Of a stretch of 64,000 nucleotides of DNA, positions 16,089 through 24,594 are shown in pieces. Numbering within the stretch: position 1 is the stretch's first letter; each line of letters begins with the position of its first letter. The translations under genes and the position numbers were made by a program. The notes under the pieces are model-generated. The model had not been told where the DNA came from. It did not search any database and saw only the letters and a list, made by a program, of their open reading frames with translations. The DNA comes from Oceaniglobus roseus (GTDB lineage: Bacteria; Pseudomonadota; Alphaproteobacteria; Rhodobacterales; Rhodobacteraceae), in NCBI RefSeq assembly GCF_002869745.1, contig NZ_PNOS01000004.1, positions 62,001 to 126,000 of the forward strand. Direction: 5' to 3'.

Positions 16089-17363
16089 ATGGATGAGACC
16101 GCGGTTCAGGCCATGCGCGCCTGGGTCCTGCATCCCGAGCTGAAGTCCGACCGCGACCGCCGCGACCCCGAGGCCGCGCTGGCCGAGGCCGTGGGACTGG
16201 CCGCCGCGCTGCCGAACCTCGATGTGGTGGGCAGCGAGGTCGTGCGCCTGCCGAAGCTCCAGCCGGGGATGCTGTTCGGCAGCGGCAAGATCGAGGAACT
16301 GAAGGCGCGTTTCAAGGAGGCCGAGGTCGGGCTTGTGCTGATCGACGGCCCGGTGTCGCCGGTGCAGCAGCGCAACCTCGAAAAGGAATGGGGCGTCAAG
16401 CTGCTCGACCGCACCGGCCTGATCCTGGAAATCTTCTCCGACCGCGCCCGCACCCGCGAGGGCGTGTTGCAGGTCGAGATGGCGGCGCTGTCCTACCAGC
16501 GCACGCGCCTGGTGCGCGCCTGGACCCACCTCGAACGGCAGCGTGGGGGTTTGGGCTTCGTCGGCGGCCCCGGCGAGACCCAGATCGAGGCGGACCGCCG
16601 CGCCATCGACGAGCAGATCCTGCGGCTGAAGAAGCAGCTTGCCAAGGTCGCCAAGACACGCGAGTTGCACCGCGCGGCGCGCGACAAGGTGCCGTTCCCC
16701 ATCGTCGCCCTCGTCGGCTATACCAACGCCGGGAAGTCGACCCTCTTCAACCGCATGACCGGGGCCGAGGTGATGGCCGAGGACATGCTTTTCGCGACCC
16801 TCGATCCGACCATGCGCGCGGTCGACCTGCCCTCGGGCAAGCGGGTGATCCTGTCCGATACCGTGGGCTTCATCTCGGACCTGCCGACCCAGCTCGTCGC
16901 CGCCTTCCGAGCGACCCTGGAAGAGGTGCTGGCGGCCGACCTGATCCTCCACGTGCGCGACATCTCCCACGCGAATTCCGAGGAACAGGCAAGCGACGTG
17001 CGCGCCATCCTGAAGGAGCTGGGCGTGACACAGGCCACGCCGCAGTTCGAGCTCTGGAACAAGATCGACGCGCTGCCCGCGGAACGGCGCGACGCCGTCA
17101 CCACCGCCGCCGCCCGGCAGGACGGGGTGCTGGCCATCTCCGCCCTCACCGGCGCGGGCCTCGACGCGCTCTATGCCGCCATCGCCACCGCGCTCGACGA
17201 CGAGCGCACCGAGCGTGCGCTGACCCTGGCCTTCGGCGACGGCCGGAAGCGGGCCTGGCTGCACCAGGAAGGCGTGGTGGAATCGGAGGTCCAGACCGAG
17301 ACGGGGTTCGACCTGACCGTGCGCTGGACGCCACGCCAGGAACAGGCATTCCGCAACCTCTGA
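16089..17363 (+). CDS. hflX: ribosome-associated GTPase HflX
   Basis: A 424-residue GTPase that binds the large ribosomal subunit and can split stalled ribosomes. Domains: an N-terminal HflX domain with PGMLFGSGKIEELKARF and RDRARTREGVLQVEMAALS-like sequence ending in the GFVGGPGETQIEADRR linker, then a G domain with Walker A GYTNAGKST at 210 to 218, DTVGFISDLP (switch II) and NKID. The length is normal. It follows hfq by five bases, as in many proteobacteria. Its 3' end faces trpE across a pair of inverted dispersed repeats. Confidence 0.96.
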   Translation: MDETAVQAMRAWVLHPELKSDRDRRDPEAALAEAVGLAAALPNLDVVGSEVVRLPKLQPGMLFGSGKIEELKARFKEAEVGLVLIDGPVSPVQQRNLEKEWGVKLLDRTGLILEIFSDRARTREGVLQVEMAALSYQRTRLVRAWTHLERQRGGLGFVGGPGETQIEADRRAIDEQILRLKKQLAKVAKTRELHRAARDKVPFPIVALVGYTNAGKSTLFNRMTGAEVMAEDMLFATLDPTMRAVDLPSGKRVILSDTVGFISDLPTQLVAAFRATLEEVLAADLILHVRDISHANSEEQASDVRAILKELGVTQATPQFELWNKIDALPAERRDAVTTAAARQDGVLAISALTGAGLDALYAAIATALDDERTERALTLAFGDGRKRAWLHQEGVVESEVQTETGFDLTVRWTPRQEQAFRNL

Positions 17364-17390
17364 ACCCTCGCGCGGGCGGAGGGTGCGGGA

Positions 17391-17424
17391 GCCTCCGGCG
17401 GGAGTATTTATCGCAAAGAAGAAA
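17391..17424 (+). repeat. dispersed 3'-end repeat, copy 1
   Basis: GCCTCCGGCGGGAGTATTT followed by ATCGCAAAGAAGAAA, 28 bases after the hflX stop. The first part can fold as CTCC-GGCG-GGAG followed by TATTT. It pairs with copy 2 (17451-17485) in inverted orientation. Confidence 0.7.
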
Positions 17425-17450
17425 CAGGGGGCGGATTTCGACCGCCGGGG

Positions 17451-17485
17451 CTTCTTCTTTGTCCAAATACTCCCTCGCCGGAGGC
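17451..17485 (-). repeat. dispersed 3'-end repeat, copy 2
   Basis: On the minus strand it reads GCCTCCGGCGAGGGAGTATT then TGGACAAAGAAGAAG, 26 bases after the trpE stop. With copy 1 it makes a stem of about 30 bases between the convergent genes hflX and trpE, likely acting as a terminator in both directions. Confidence 0.7.
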
Positions 17486-17510
17486 GTCCGACCTTTCGGC
17501 CCGCGCTGCC

Positions 17511-19022
17511 TCAGCCGTTCGAGCGCGTCGCGAACCGCCCGGCGTCCTGGGCCGCGCGCAGCAGGGCCTTGGACTTGTTGACCGTCTCCTGGTACTCGGA
17601 CTCGGGGTCGCTGTCGTAGACGACGCCACCGCCCGCCTGGATATAGAGCGTCTCGTCCTTCAGCACGGCGGTCCTGAGCGCGATGCACATGTCCATGTCG
17701 CCGTTCGCCGCGAAATAGCCGACGCCGCCGCCGTAGACGCCGCGCTTTTCCGGTTCGAGCTCGTCGATGATCTCCATCGCGCGCACCTTCGGCGCGCCCG
17801 AGACGGTGCCGGCCGGCAGGCCGGCCAGCAGGGCCGAGAGCGCGTCCTCGCCCTCGTTCAGCTCGCCCACGACGTTCGAGACGATGTGCATGACGTGGCT
17901 GTAGCGCTCGATGATGAACTCCTCGGTGGGGCGCACCGTGCCGATCTTCGCCACCCGGCCCACGTCGTTGCGCCCGAGGTCGAGCAGCATCAGGTGTTCG
18001 GCCAGCTCCTTCTCGTCGGCCAGCAGGTCCGCCTCGTGCGCGCGGTCCTGCTCCGGCGTCTCGCCCCGGGGGCGGGTGCCCGCGATGGGGCGCACCGTGA
18101 CCTCGCCGCCGAAGACGCGGACTAGGATCTCGGGGCTGGCGCCGATCACCTGGAAGCCGCCGAAGTTGAAGAAGAACATGAAGGGCGACGGATTGGTGCG
18201 CCGGAGCGAGCGGTAGAGCGAGAAGGGCGGCAGCGCGAAGGGCGCCGACCAGCGCTGCGAGGGCACGACCTGGAAGATGTCCCCGGCCTCGATATAGGCG
18301 CGGGCCTTCTCGACCGCCGCCAGGTATCCCTCGTGGGTGAAGTTCGAAGTCAGCGTGACCGGCGCGATCTCCTGCCCGAGGTCGCGGCTTTCGCCCTGGG
18401 GGCTGCGTTCGAGGTCGCGCACCGCGTCCATCACCCGCTCGGCTGCCTGGGCATAGGCCGCCCGCGCCGACAGGCCCGAGCCGACCCATGCGGGCGCCAC
18501 CACCGTCACCTCGCCCTTCACCCCGTCGAGCACCGCCATGACCGAAGGGCGCAGCAGCACCGCGTCGGGCAGGTCCAGCGGATCGGGGTTCACGTCGGGC
18601 AGGTGTTCGACCAGCCGGATCATGTCGTAGCCGAGATAGCCGAACAGCCCGGCGGAAGAGGCGGGCAGGTCGGCGGGCAGGTCGATCCGGCTTTCGGCGA
18701 TCAGCGCGCGCAGCGTCTCGAGCGGGCTGCCTTCCAGTTCCGCCCAGGCCTCGGGGTCGAAGCGGGCCTGCCGGTTCAGCCGCGAGCGGGTGCCGCGGCA
18801 GTCCCATATCAGGTCCGGCTTCATGCCGATCATCGAGTAGCGCCCGCGCACCTCGCCGCCCGTGACGGATTCCAGAAGGAAGCTGTCGGAGCGGCCGCCC
18901 GAGAGCTTCAGCATCAGCGAGACCGGCGTGTCGAGGTCGGCGGCGAGGCGGGCATAGACCACCTGGTTGCGCCCCGCCTCGTAAGCCCTGGCGAATTCGT
19001 CGTAGGAGGGAAGGAACTGCAT
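17511..19022 (-). CDS. trpE: anthranilate synthase component I
   Basis: A 503-residue enzyme that makes anthranilate from chorismate and ammonia or glutamine-derived nitrogen, the first step of tryptophan synthesis. Seen: an N-terminal tryptophan-binding-type stretch with LMLKLSGGRSDSFLLESV, then chorismate-binding core motifs IFQVVPSQRWSAPF, ILVRVFGGEVTVRPIAGTRP, HLMLLDLGRNDVGRVA and SGAPKVRAMEIIDELEPEKR. No glutaminase domain is fused. The start MQFLPSYDEF gives the expected N-terminus. It follows ppiD by 18 bases on the same strand, so the two are likely cotranscribed; trpG and trpD are not within the window. Confidence 0.95.
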   Translation of the reverse strand: MQFLPSYDEFARAYEAGRNQVVYARLAADLDTPVSLMLKLSGGRSDSFLLESVTGGEVRGRYSMIGMKPDLIWDCRGTRSRLNRQARFDPEAWAELEGSPLETLRALIAESRIDLPADLPASSAGLFGYLGYDMIRLVEHLPDVNPDPLDLPDAVLLRPSVMAVLDGVKGEVTVVAPAWVGSGLSARAAYAQAAERVMDAVRDLERSPQGESRDLGQEIAPVTLTSNFTHEGYLAAVEKARAYIEAGDIFQVVPSQRWSAPFALPPFSLYRSLRRTNPSPFMFFFNFGGFQVIGASPEILVRVFGGEVTVRPIAGTRPRGETPEQDRAHEADLLADEKELAEHLMLLDLGRNDVGRVAKIGTVRPTEEFIIERYSHVMHIVSNVVGELNEGEDALSALLAGLPAGTVSGAPKVRAMEIIDELEPEKRGVYGGGVGYFAANGDMDMCIALRTAVLKDETLYIQAGGGVVYDSDPESEYQETVNKSKALLRAAQDAGRFATRSNG

Positions 19023-19040
19023 CGCCGGGACTTTCGGAAA

Positions 19041-20891
19041 TCAGGGGAACTGGGCGTTGACGGCGTTGATCGCCGCCTGGTTCAGCTGGATGCCCGCGTT
19101 GGTCTCGATCGCGCGGGTGAAGGCGTCGGCCATGTCGCGGGCATAGCTCTGGGCGGTCTGGGCCGAGAAGTCGGTGCGGATCTTCTGCGCCTCCTCCGTC
19201 TCCATGTCCGGCGCCACCACGGCGTCGAGGCGCAGCAGCACGGCGCCGTTGGCATCAGACAGCACCCGCGTCTCGCCCGGCTGCATCTCGAAGGCGGCGG
19301 TCACCATCTCGTTCGGCGCGCCTTCCACGAAGCCGTCGCGCAGCAGGCCCTTCTGCTCGACCGGGGCGACCGGCGCGGTGTCGATCGCCTGGCCGCCGTC
19401 GACGGACTGCTTCAGCGCCTCGGCCTGGGCCACCAGCGCCTTGTTCGTCTCGTCCTGCTCCCAGGCCGAGATCACGGCGACCTTGACGTCCTCGAAGGGT
19501 TGCAGGGCGGGCGGCACGATCTCGTCGAGGCGCAGGGCGAAGATGCCGCCGTCGGCCAGCTGGCCGACCTCGGGGAAGTCGCCGACCTCGGCCGCCTCGG
19601 CGGCGGTGCGGAACTCGGTATAGGCCGCGATGGGCTCGCTGCTCTGGTCGGACAGCAGGAGGGTGCCAAGCTCCAGAGGCGTCTCCTGCGCCACATCTTC
19701 CAGCGTCGCGCCGCCGGCGAGAAGATCGTCCACCGGGTCGATCTGGTCGGAGACGAGGCGGCGGGCCGCGTCGGCGGCGAATTCGTCGACCAGCTCGGGG
19801 CGGACCTCCTCGAAGCTGCGCTCCTGCGCGGCGAGAACGCCGTTGACGCGGAACAGCGCGGGGCCGAGATCGGTCTCGACCGGGCCTGCGACCCCCGTGC
19901 CCTCGACGGCGAAGACGGCATCGCCCGCTTGGCCCAGCTGCGCCTTCGACAGGTCGCCGAGATCGACGTCCTGGAGCGAGAGGCCGCGCTGCTCGACCAG
20001 GTCGTCGAAGGTCGTCTCGCCCGCGTCGATGGCGGCCTTCGCGTCCGCCGCCTCCTGCTCGGAGCCGAAGACCAGCCGCTCGACCAGCCGCCGCTCGGGC
20101 TGCACGAACTCGTCGATGCGCTGGTCGTAGAGGGCGCGCAGGTCGGCATCGTCGACCTCGACCTTGTCGGTCATCATCTGCGGGCTGAGCCAGGCATAGG
20201 TGATCTTGCGCCGCTCGGGCAGGGTGAAGGTCTCGGGGTGGGCGTCGTAGTAAGCCTTCAGCGTCGCCTCGTCGGGTTCGGGCAGCGGCTCGGCCAGGTC
20301 GCCGGGGCCGAAGGGGACATAGGTGATGTCGCGCTGCTCGCGGGCATAGGTGTAGAGCGTGTCGGTGAAGACCGGCGGCGTCGCCGTGGCGGCGACCAGC
20401 GCCCCCTGGAGCAGCGTGCGGGCGGTATCGTCGCGGATCGATTCCTCGAACTGGCCGACCGACTGGCCGACCTGGCGCAGCGCGGCGGTATAGGCGTCGC
20501 GGTCGAAGCCGCCGTTCAGGCCCTGGAAGGCGGGGACGCGCAGAAGCTCGCGCTGGACCGCCGCGTCGCCGACCGAAAGACCGATGCGGTCCGCCTCGTT
20601 CTCCAGCGCCGCCGACGCGACCACCTGCTGGAGCACCGCGCGGTCCAGCCCGAAGGCCTGGGCCTGGGCAAAGGTGAACTGCTGGCCGGTCTGCGCCTGG
20701 AGCGAGCGCAGCTCCTGCTGCACGGCTTGGGCATAGCGGTCGGTCGAGATCTCGGTGTCGCCGACGCGGCCGATGCTGCGCACGGAGCCGCCGAAGTTCA
20801 CCGCCCCGAAGCCGGCGAGGCCGACCACCAGCAGAAGCAGGATGAGCCAGACGAAGAAGTCCGATGCCTTGCGTGCCGCGCCCTTGGCCAT
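19041..20891 (-). CDS. PpiD-like periplasmic peptidyl-prolyl isomerase
   Basis: A 616-residue membrane-anchored folding factor. Seen: MAKGAARKASDFFVWLILLL and a single N-terminal transmembrane segment (about 10 to 32), a SurA-type chaperone region, a parvulin-like rotamase domain (about 245 to 370, with FDDLVEQRG and FRVNGV) and a long C-terminal part. This is the architecture of PpiD/SurA N-terminal domain proteins, which help newly exported proteins fold at the Sec exit. Alphaproteobacterial members often have weak isomerase activity. A GGAGG ribosome site precedes the ATG. Upstream of trpE in one unit. Confidence 0.88.
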   Translation of the reverse strand: MAKGAARKASDFFVWLILLLLVVGLAGFGAVNFGGSVRSIGRVGDTEISTDRYAQAVQQELRSLQAQTGQQFTFAQAQAFGLDRAVLQQVVASAALENEADRIGLSVGDAAVQRELLRVPAFQGLNGGFDRDAYTAALRQVGQSVGQFEESIRDDTARTLLQGALVAATATPPVFTDTLYTYAREQRDITYVPFGPGDLAEPLPEPDEATLKAYYDAHPETFTLPERRKITYAWLSPQMMTDKVEVDDADLRALYDQRIDEFVQPERRLVERLVFGSEQEAADAKAAIDAGETTFDDLVEQRGLSLQDVDLGDLSKAQLGQAGDAVFAVEGTGVAGPVETDLGPALFRVNGVLAAQERSFEEVRPELVDEFAADAARRLVSDQIDPVDDLLAGGATLEDVAQETPLELGTLLLSDQSSEPIAAYTEFRTAAEAAEVGDFPEVGQLADGGIFALRLDEIVPPALQPFEDVKVAVISAWEQDETNKALVAQAEALKQSVDGGQAIDTAPVAPVEQKGLLRDGFVEGAPNEMVTAAFEMQPGETRVLSDANGAVLLRLDAVVAPDMETEEAQKIRTDFSAQTAQSYARDMADAFTRAIETNAGIQLNQAAINAVNAQFP

Positions 20892-21117
20892 GGTGCCTCC
20901 CCGATACCCTGTGCGTGCCGGCCGCGGCCGGTCTTATTTCATCGGGCGGATACCTATGACAGGCCGGGAAGGGGAGCAAGGGGCGCGGCGCGCCGCGAAC
21001 GCTTCGACGGGTCTCGAAATATCACTTGATCGTCAGGCGGCCTGTGCCATGGATGGGCGGACAGGACAGAAGGCGCGGCGCTTCATGGGTGCGACGACCC
21101 GACTTGGACCCTCGGGG

Positions 21118-22281
21118 ATGACACGCACCGTGGCGGTGCTGGGCGTGGTGCAGATCCTGACCTGGGGATCCAGTTTCTACCTGCTCGCCGTGCTCGCCGC
21201 GCCGATCCACGACGCGACCGGCTGGCCGCTGCGGTGGGTGGCCGGGGGCGTCTCCTGCGGGCTGCTCGCCTCGGGCCTCGCCGCGCGGCGGATCGGCGGG
21301 ATCATCGCCACCGGGGGCGGACGGCGGGTGCTGGCGACGGGGTGCCTGCTGCTTGCCGCGGGGCTTGCGGTGGTCGGCCTGTCGCAAAGCCTGCCGGTCT
21401 ACCTGCTCGGCTGGCTGGTGATCGGCTGCGGCATGGGCGCCTCGCTTTACGACGCCGCGTTCTCGGTGCTGGGGCGGCTCTATGGCACCGCCACGCGGCG
21501 GGCGATCACGCAGCTGACCCTATGGGGCGGGTTCGCCAGCACCGTCTGCTGGCCGCTCACGGCCGTTCTTGCCGATACGCTCGGCTGGCGCGGCGCCTGC
21601 CTGGCCTATGCGGCGGTCCACCTCTGCGTGACGGCGCCGCTCTGCCGCTTCGCGCTGCCGCCCGTGCCCGCCGTGGCGCCGCCCGCCGCGGGCCAGGGAC
21701 AACCGTCGGCCGAGGGGGCGGGCGATCCGCGGTTCTGGCTGATCGCTCTGGCGGGGGTGACGATGACGATGCTCTCCTCGCTCCTATCGATCCACCTCTT
21801 CGCCTTCCTCGCCGAGCGCGGGCTGACCCTGGCCCAGGCGGTCGCGGTCGGCGCGCTGATCGGCCCGGCCCAGGTGGGCGCGCGGCTGGTCGAGATGCTG
21901 GGGCGGGGCCGGCACCACGCCGTGTGGACCATGGCGATCTCGACCGCGCTGGTGGCGGTCGGGCTGGTGGGCCTCGCGGTCGGGCTGCCGGCGGCGGCGG
22001 TGCTGGTGGCCTTCGGTGCCGGGAACGGGCTCTGGTCGATCGCGCGGGGCACGCTGCCGATGGAGGTCTTCGGCCCCGACGCCTATCCCCGCGTCATGGG
22101 TCGGCTCGCCACGCCGGTCCTGCTGGCCTCGGCCGCGGCGCCGCTGCTGGGCGCGGTGCTGATCGTGCGGCTCGGGGCAGGGGGCGCGCAGGTGCTCCTG
22201 GCCTGCGCCGCGCTGGTGCCGCCCTGCGCCGCGGCGGGGGTGGTCGTGCTGACGCGGCGGGAGCGCGCATCCCGCGTGTGA
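21118..22281 (+). CDS. MFS transporter
   Basis: A 387-residue major facilitator with about twelve hydrophobic segments; the first begins at MTRTVAVLGVVQILTWGSSF. The region GGRRVLATGCLLLAAGLAVV and similar repeats fit a small-molecule exporter. No substrate-specific motif is visible. The start at 21118 puts the first membrane segment close to the N-terminus; in-frame ATGs at 21085 and 21049 are alternatives, and none has a strong ribosome site. It is divergent from ppiD and convergent with the aminotransferase at 22396, with a degenerate dispersed repeat at 22301 between them. Confidence 0.8.
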   Translation: MTRTVAVLGVVQILTWGSSFYLLAVLAAPIHDATGWPLRWVAGGVSCGLLASGLAARRIGGIIATGGGRRVLATGCLLLAAGLAVVGLSQSLPVYLLGWLVIGCGMGASLYDAAFSVLGRLYGTATRRAITQLTLWGGFASTVCWPLTAVLADTLGWRGACLAYAAVHLCVTAPLCRFALPPVPAVAPPAAGQGQPSAEGAGDPRFWLIALAGVTMTMLSSLLSIHLFAFLAERGLTLAQAVAVGALIGPAQVGARLVEMLGRGRHHAVWTMAISTALVAVGLVGLAVGLPAAAVLVAFGAGNGLWSIARGTLPMEVFGPDAYPRVMGRLATPVLLASAAAPLLGAVLIVRLGAGGAQVLLACAALVPPCAAAGVVVLTRRERASRV

Positions 22282-22300
22282 GGCGAGATCGCGGCGGCTA

Positions 22301-22330
22301 CACCGGCGGGAGTATCGGCGGAAAGAAGAC
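22301..22330 (+). repeat. dispersed 3'-end repeat, degenerate copy 3
   Basis: CACCGGCGGGAGTATCGGCG followed by GAAAGAAGAC, 19 bases after the MFS stop. It keeps the CCGGCGGGAGTAT core and the AAAGAAGA end, with changes in between. It lies between the convergent MFS and aminotransferase genes. Confidence 0.5.
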
Positions 22331-22395
22331 GCCGAAGGGCTTTCCTCGCGTCCCTGCTGCCGTGCTTCGCCGCGGACCGCAGCGGGGCGGAGCCT

Positions 22396-23574
22396 CTAGA
22401 ACCGCAGCCCTTCCAGCCGGTCGAACAGCGCCCCGATCCCCGCACGGTCCACGTTGGCGAAGGCGATCCTGAGCTGCCGCCTGCCGTCGGCGTCGCCTTC
22501 GGGCGTGAACATCGTGCCGGGCAGCAGCAGCACCCCCGCCTCCTGCACCAGCCGCTGCGCCAGCGCGTCGGAGGGCAGGTCGAACGGATGCTCGACATAG
22601 GCGAAATAGGCGCCGCAGCCGAGCAGCCGCCAGCCTTCGAGCCGCGGAAAGCCCTCCTCGATGGCGGCGCGGCGGTCGAGGATCTCGTCCCGCTCGCCCG
22701 CCAGCCATTGCCCGAGGTGGCGCATCCCCCAGAGCGCCGCGTGCTGGCCGAGCTGGGAGGGGCAGATCGTCACGGTGTCGAGGAACTTCTCCACCTCCGC
22801 CAGCCGGGCGACAGACGCCGTGAGCGCGCCGACGCGGTGCCCCGTCAGCCGGTAGGCCTTGGAGAAGGAGTAGAGCTGGATCAGCGTCTGGTCCCAGTCG
22901 GGATCGGTGAACAGGTCGTGGGCCGCGCCGGATCGGCTGTCGAAATCGCGGTAGGTCTCGTCGACCAGCAGCGGCAGGCCCTTCGCCCTTGCCAGCTCGT
23001 AAAAGGCGCGCACCGTCTCGGCCGGGTATTCCGCGCCGCCGGGGTTGTTCGGCGTCACCAGCACGATCGCCCTGGTGCGCGGCCCGATCAGCGCCGCGGC
23101 GGCCTCGGCATCGGGGATCAGAGTCGCGCCTGTGGGCAGCGGGACCGCCCGGACGCCGGTCATGTCGAGCCACATCTTGTGGTTGAAATACCAGGGCGTC
23201 GGCAGGATCACCTCGTCGCCCTGGGCGGCGATGGTCGACATCACCGCGGTGAAGGCCTGGTTGCAGCCCGAGGTGATCGCCACCTGCTCCGGCGCGACGC
23301 GGCCGTTGTAGTCCCGGCTCCAGGTCGCCGCCACCTCGGCGCGCAGCTCCGGCATGCCCAGCACGGGGCCGTAGAGATGCGTCTCGTTCCGGTTCAGCAC
23401 CGCCTCGGCCATGGCGGCGCGCAGGTCGGGGTGGGGCGGCTCGACCGGGGCGGCCTGGCTCACGTTGATCAGCGGACGCTCGGGCGGGAAGACGGCATCG
23501 GCCAGCCAGCGGCGCGCCTCCATCACCGGTGGCGGAAAGGTCGCGGCCATGTTGGGGTTAAGCAGAAGGGGCAT
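22396..23574 (-). CDS. PLP-dependent aminotransferase, class I/II
   Basis: A 392-residue fold-type I enzyme. Seen: the substrate-side LINVSQAAPVEPPHPDLRAA, ITSGCNQAFTAVMSTIA, the PLP-contacting LVTPNNPGGAEYP and LPLLVDETYRDF, and the lysine that binds PLP in LYSFSKAYRLTGHRVG. It is likely an amino acid or keto acid aminotransferase; the specific substrate cannot be told. The start MPLLLNPNMAAT at 23574 was preferred to one 12 codons upstream. No operon partner is evident: its neighbours are a convergent MFS gene and, upstream, the SYLF gene end at 23671. Confidence 0.88.
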   Translation of the reverse strand: MPLLLNPNMAATFPPPVMEARRWLADAVFPPERPLINVSQAAPVEPPHPDLRAAMAEAVLNRNETHLYGPVLGMPELRAEVAATWSRDYNGRVAPEQVAITSGCNQAFTAVMSTIAAQGDEVILPTPWYFNHKMWLDMTGVRAVPLPTGATLIPDAEAAAALIGPRTRAIVLVTPNNPGGAEYPAETVRAFYELARAKGLPLLVDETYRDFDSRSGAAHDLFTDPDWDQTLIQLYSFSKAYRLTGHRVGALTASVARLAEVEKFLDTVTICPSQLGQHAALWGMRHLGQWLAGERDEILDRRAAIEEGFPRLEGWRLLGCGAYFAYVEHPFDLPSDALAQRLVQEAGVLLLPGTMFTPEGDADGRRQLRIAFANVDRAGIGALFDRLEGLRF

Positions 23575-23670
23575 GGAACGCGCTCCGGGGTCAGCTGAAA
23601 TCGCGCGCACCCTAGCTTGGCGGCGCCCCCGGCGAAAGGGGGCGCCGCCCGGCCCTGACGGGCCGCCGGA

Positions 23671-24231
23671 TCAGGGAATGATGCGGGTGTATTTCGTGCC
23701 CTTCAGCGTCGCCCCGGCCAGAAGCCCGGCCTGGCCGAAGATCACCGCGATCACCGGCGAGAGCGACGTCGTGGTGTCGGCGCTGAGGTTGCCGCCCTGG
23801 TCGTTGGCGACATACTGCACGTCGGCGCCCGCCGAGTAGCCGGGGGAGCTGCGGAACTTGTAGAGCGCGTCGTTCGTCATGAAGAACAGCACGTGCGCAT
23901 ACTGCTGCGCGCCGATCTGGAGGCCGACGCTGGCCTGGGCCGCGGAGTAGTAGTCCACCGTGGTGTCCGCGACCAGCAGCGCGCCGCGCCCGTAGGCGCC
24001 GCCGATGCCGAGCCCGGCCTGGGTCACGAGCGGCATGACCAGCATCCCCGCGGACTTGTCGCGCAGGTCGCGGGTGGCGGGATAGGTGGAATAGAGATAG
24101 TCGAGCGTGCTTCTGACGCGGGCGTCGATCGTCGCGGCGCCGTTGCTGCCGATGCCGTTGGAACAGGCGCCTGTCACGAACACGGCGGACGCGGCGCCGG
24201 CGAGAACGCTGCGGCGGGTATGGATCTTCAT
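23671..24231 (-). CDS. SYLF/YSC84-domain lipoprotein
   Basis: A 186-residue exported protein. The N-terminus MKIHTRRSVLAGAASAVFVT contains an RR pair and leads into GACSNG, so a Tat-like or lipoprotein signal with lipid-anchored Cys23 is likely. The rest is a SYLF (Ysc84) domain: MPLVTQAGLGIGGAYGRGALLV, YSAAQASVGLQIGAQQYAHV and a C-terminal glycine/alanine-rich AGLLAGATLKGTKYTRI. The family binds lipids in eukaryotes; its bacterial role is unknown. It sits alone with a gene-free region of 363 bases upstream. Confidence 0.85.
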   Translation of the reverse strand: MKIHTRRSVLAGAASAVFVTGACSNGIGSNGAATIDARVRSTLDYLYSTYPATRDLRDKSAGMLVMPLVTQAGLGIGGAYGRGALLVADTTVDYYSAAQASVGLQIGAQQYAHVLFFMTNDALYKFRSSPGYSAGADVQYVANDQGGNLSADTTTSLSPVIAVIFGQAGLLAGATLKGTKYTRIIP

Positions 24232-24594
24232 CGGGGATTGCCCTTCATGCTGCCGGTTGCCTCGGGGGTGCGACGGCCTTGACCGGCCGTTCTGGGTGGA
24301 ATCCTAACCGGAAGTCGTGGACGTGTCACGCTTTCATGCGGTGTTTGGCGGGGATCTGCCTGCGTCGGCCACAATAACCGGGCCCGCCGGGATTGCGGGC
24401 GGGATGTGTCGCGGGCGGGAACGGCGATCCGGGACAGCTTTTGCGCGGCGCGCCGACCGGCCGGTGCGAGGGCCGAGGGTTCGGGAGCCTCCGGCGGGGA
24501 TATTTATGGAAGCAAAGATGGGAGCGTTTCGCCCCCGTGGGCCGGAGCCGGGGCTCGCCGCGGCGCCGGCGCTACCGGCGGCGGCCACCCGCTG
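24232..24594. other. gene-free region between SYLF gene and hemB end
   Basis: It holds the SYLF gene promoter (on the minus strand, next to 24232) and dispersed-repeat copy 4 at 24487. I see no ORF with good codon use and no tRNA. Confidence 0.7.
24487..24520 (+). repeat. dispersed 3'-end repeat, copy 4
   Basis: GCCTCCGGCGGGGATATTTA followed by TGGAAGCAAAGATG. It lies 75 bases from the hemB stop, read in the orientation opposite to hemB. Confidence 0.6.
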
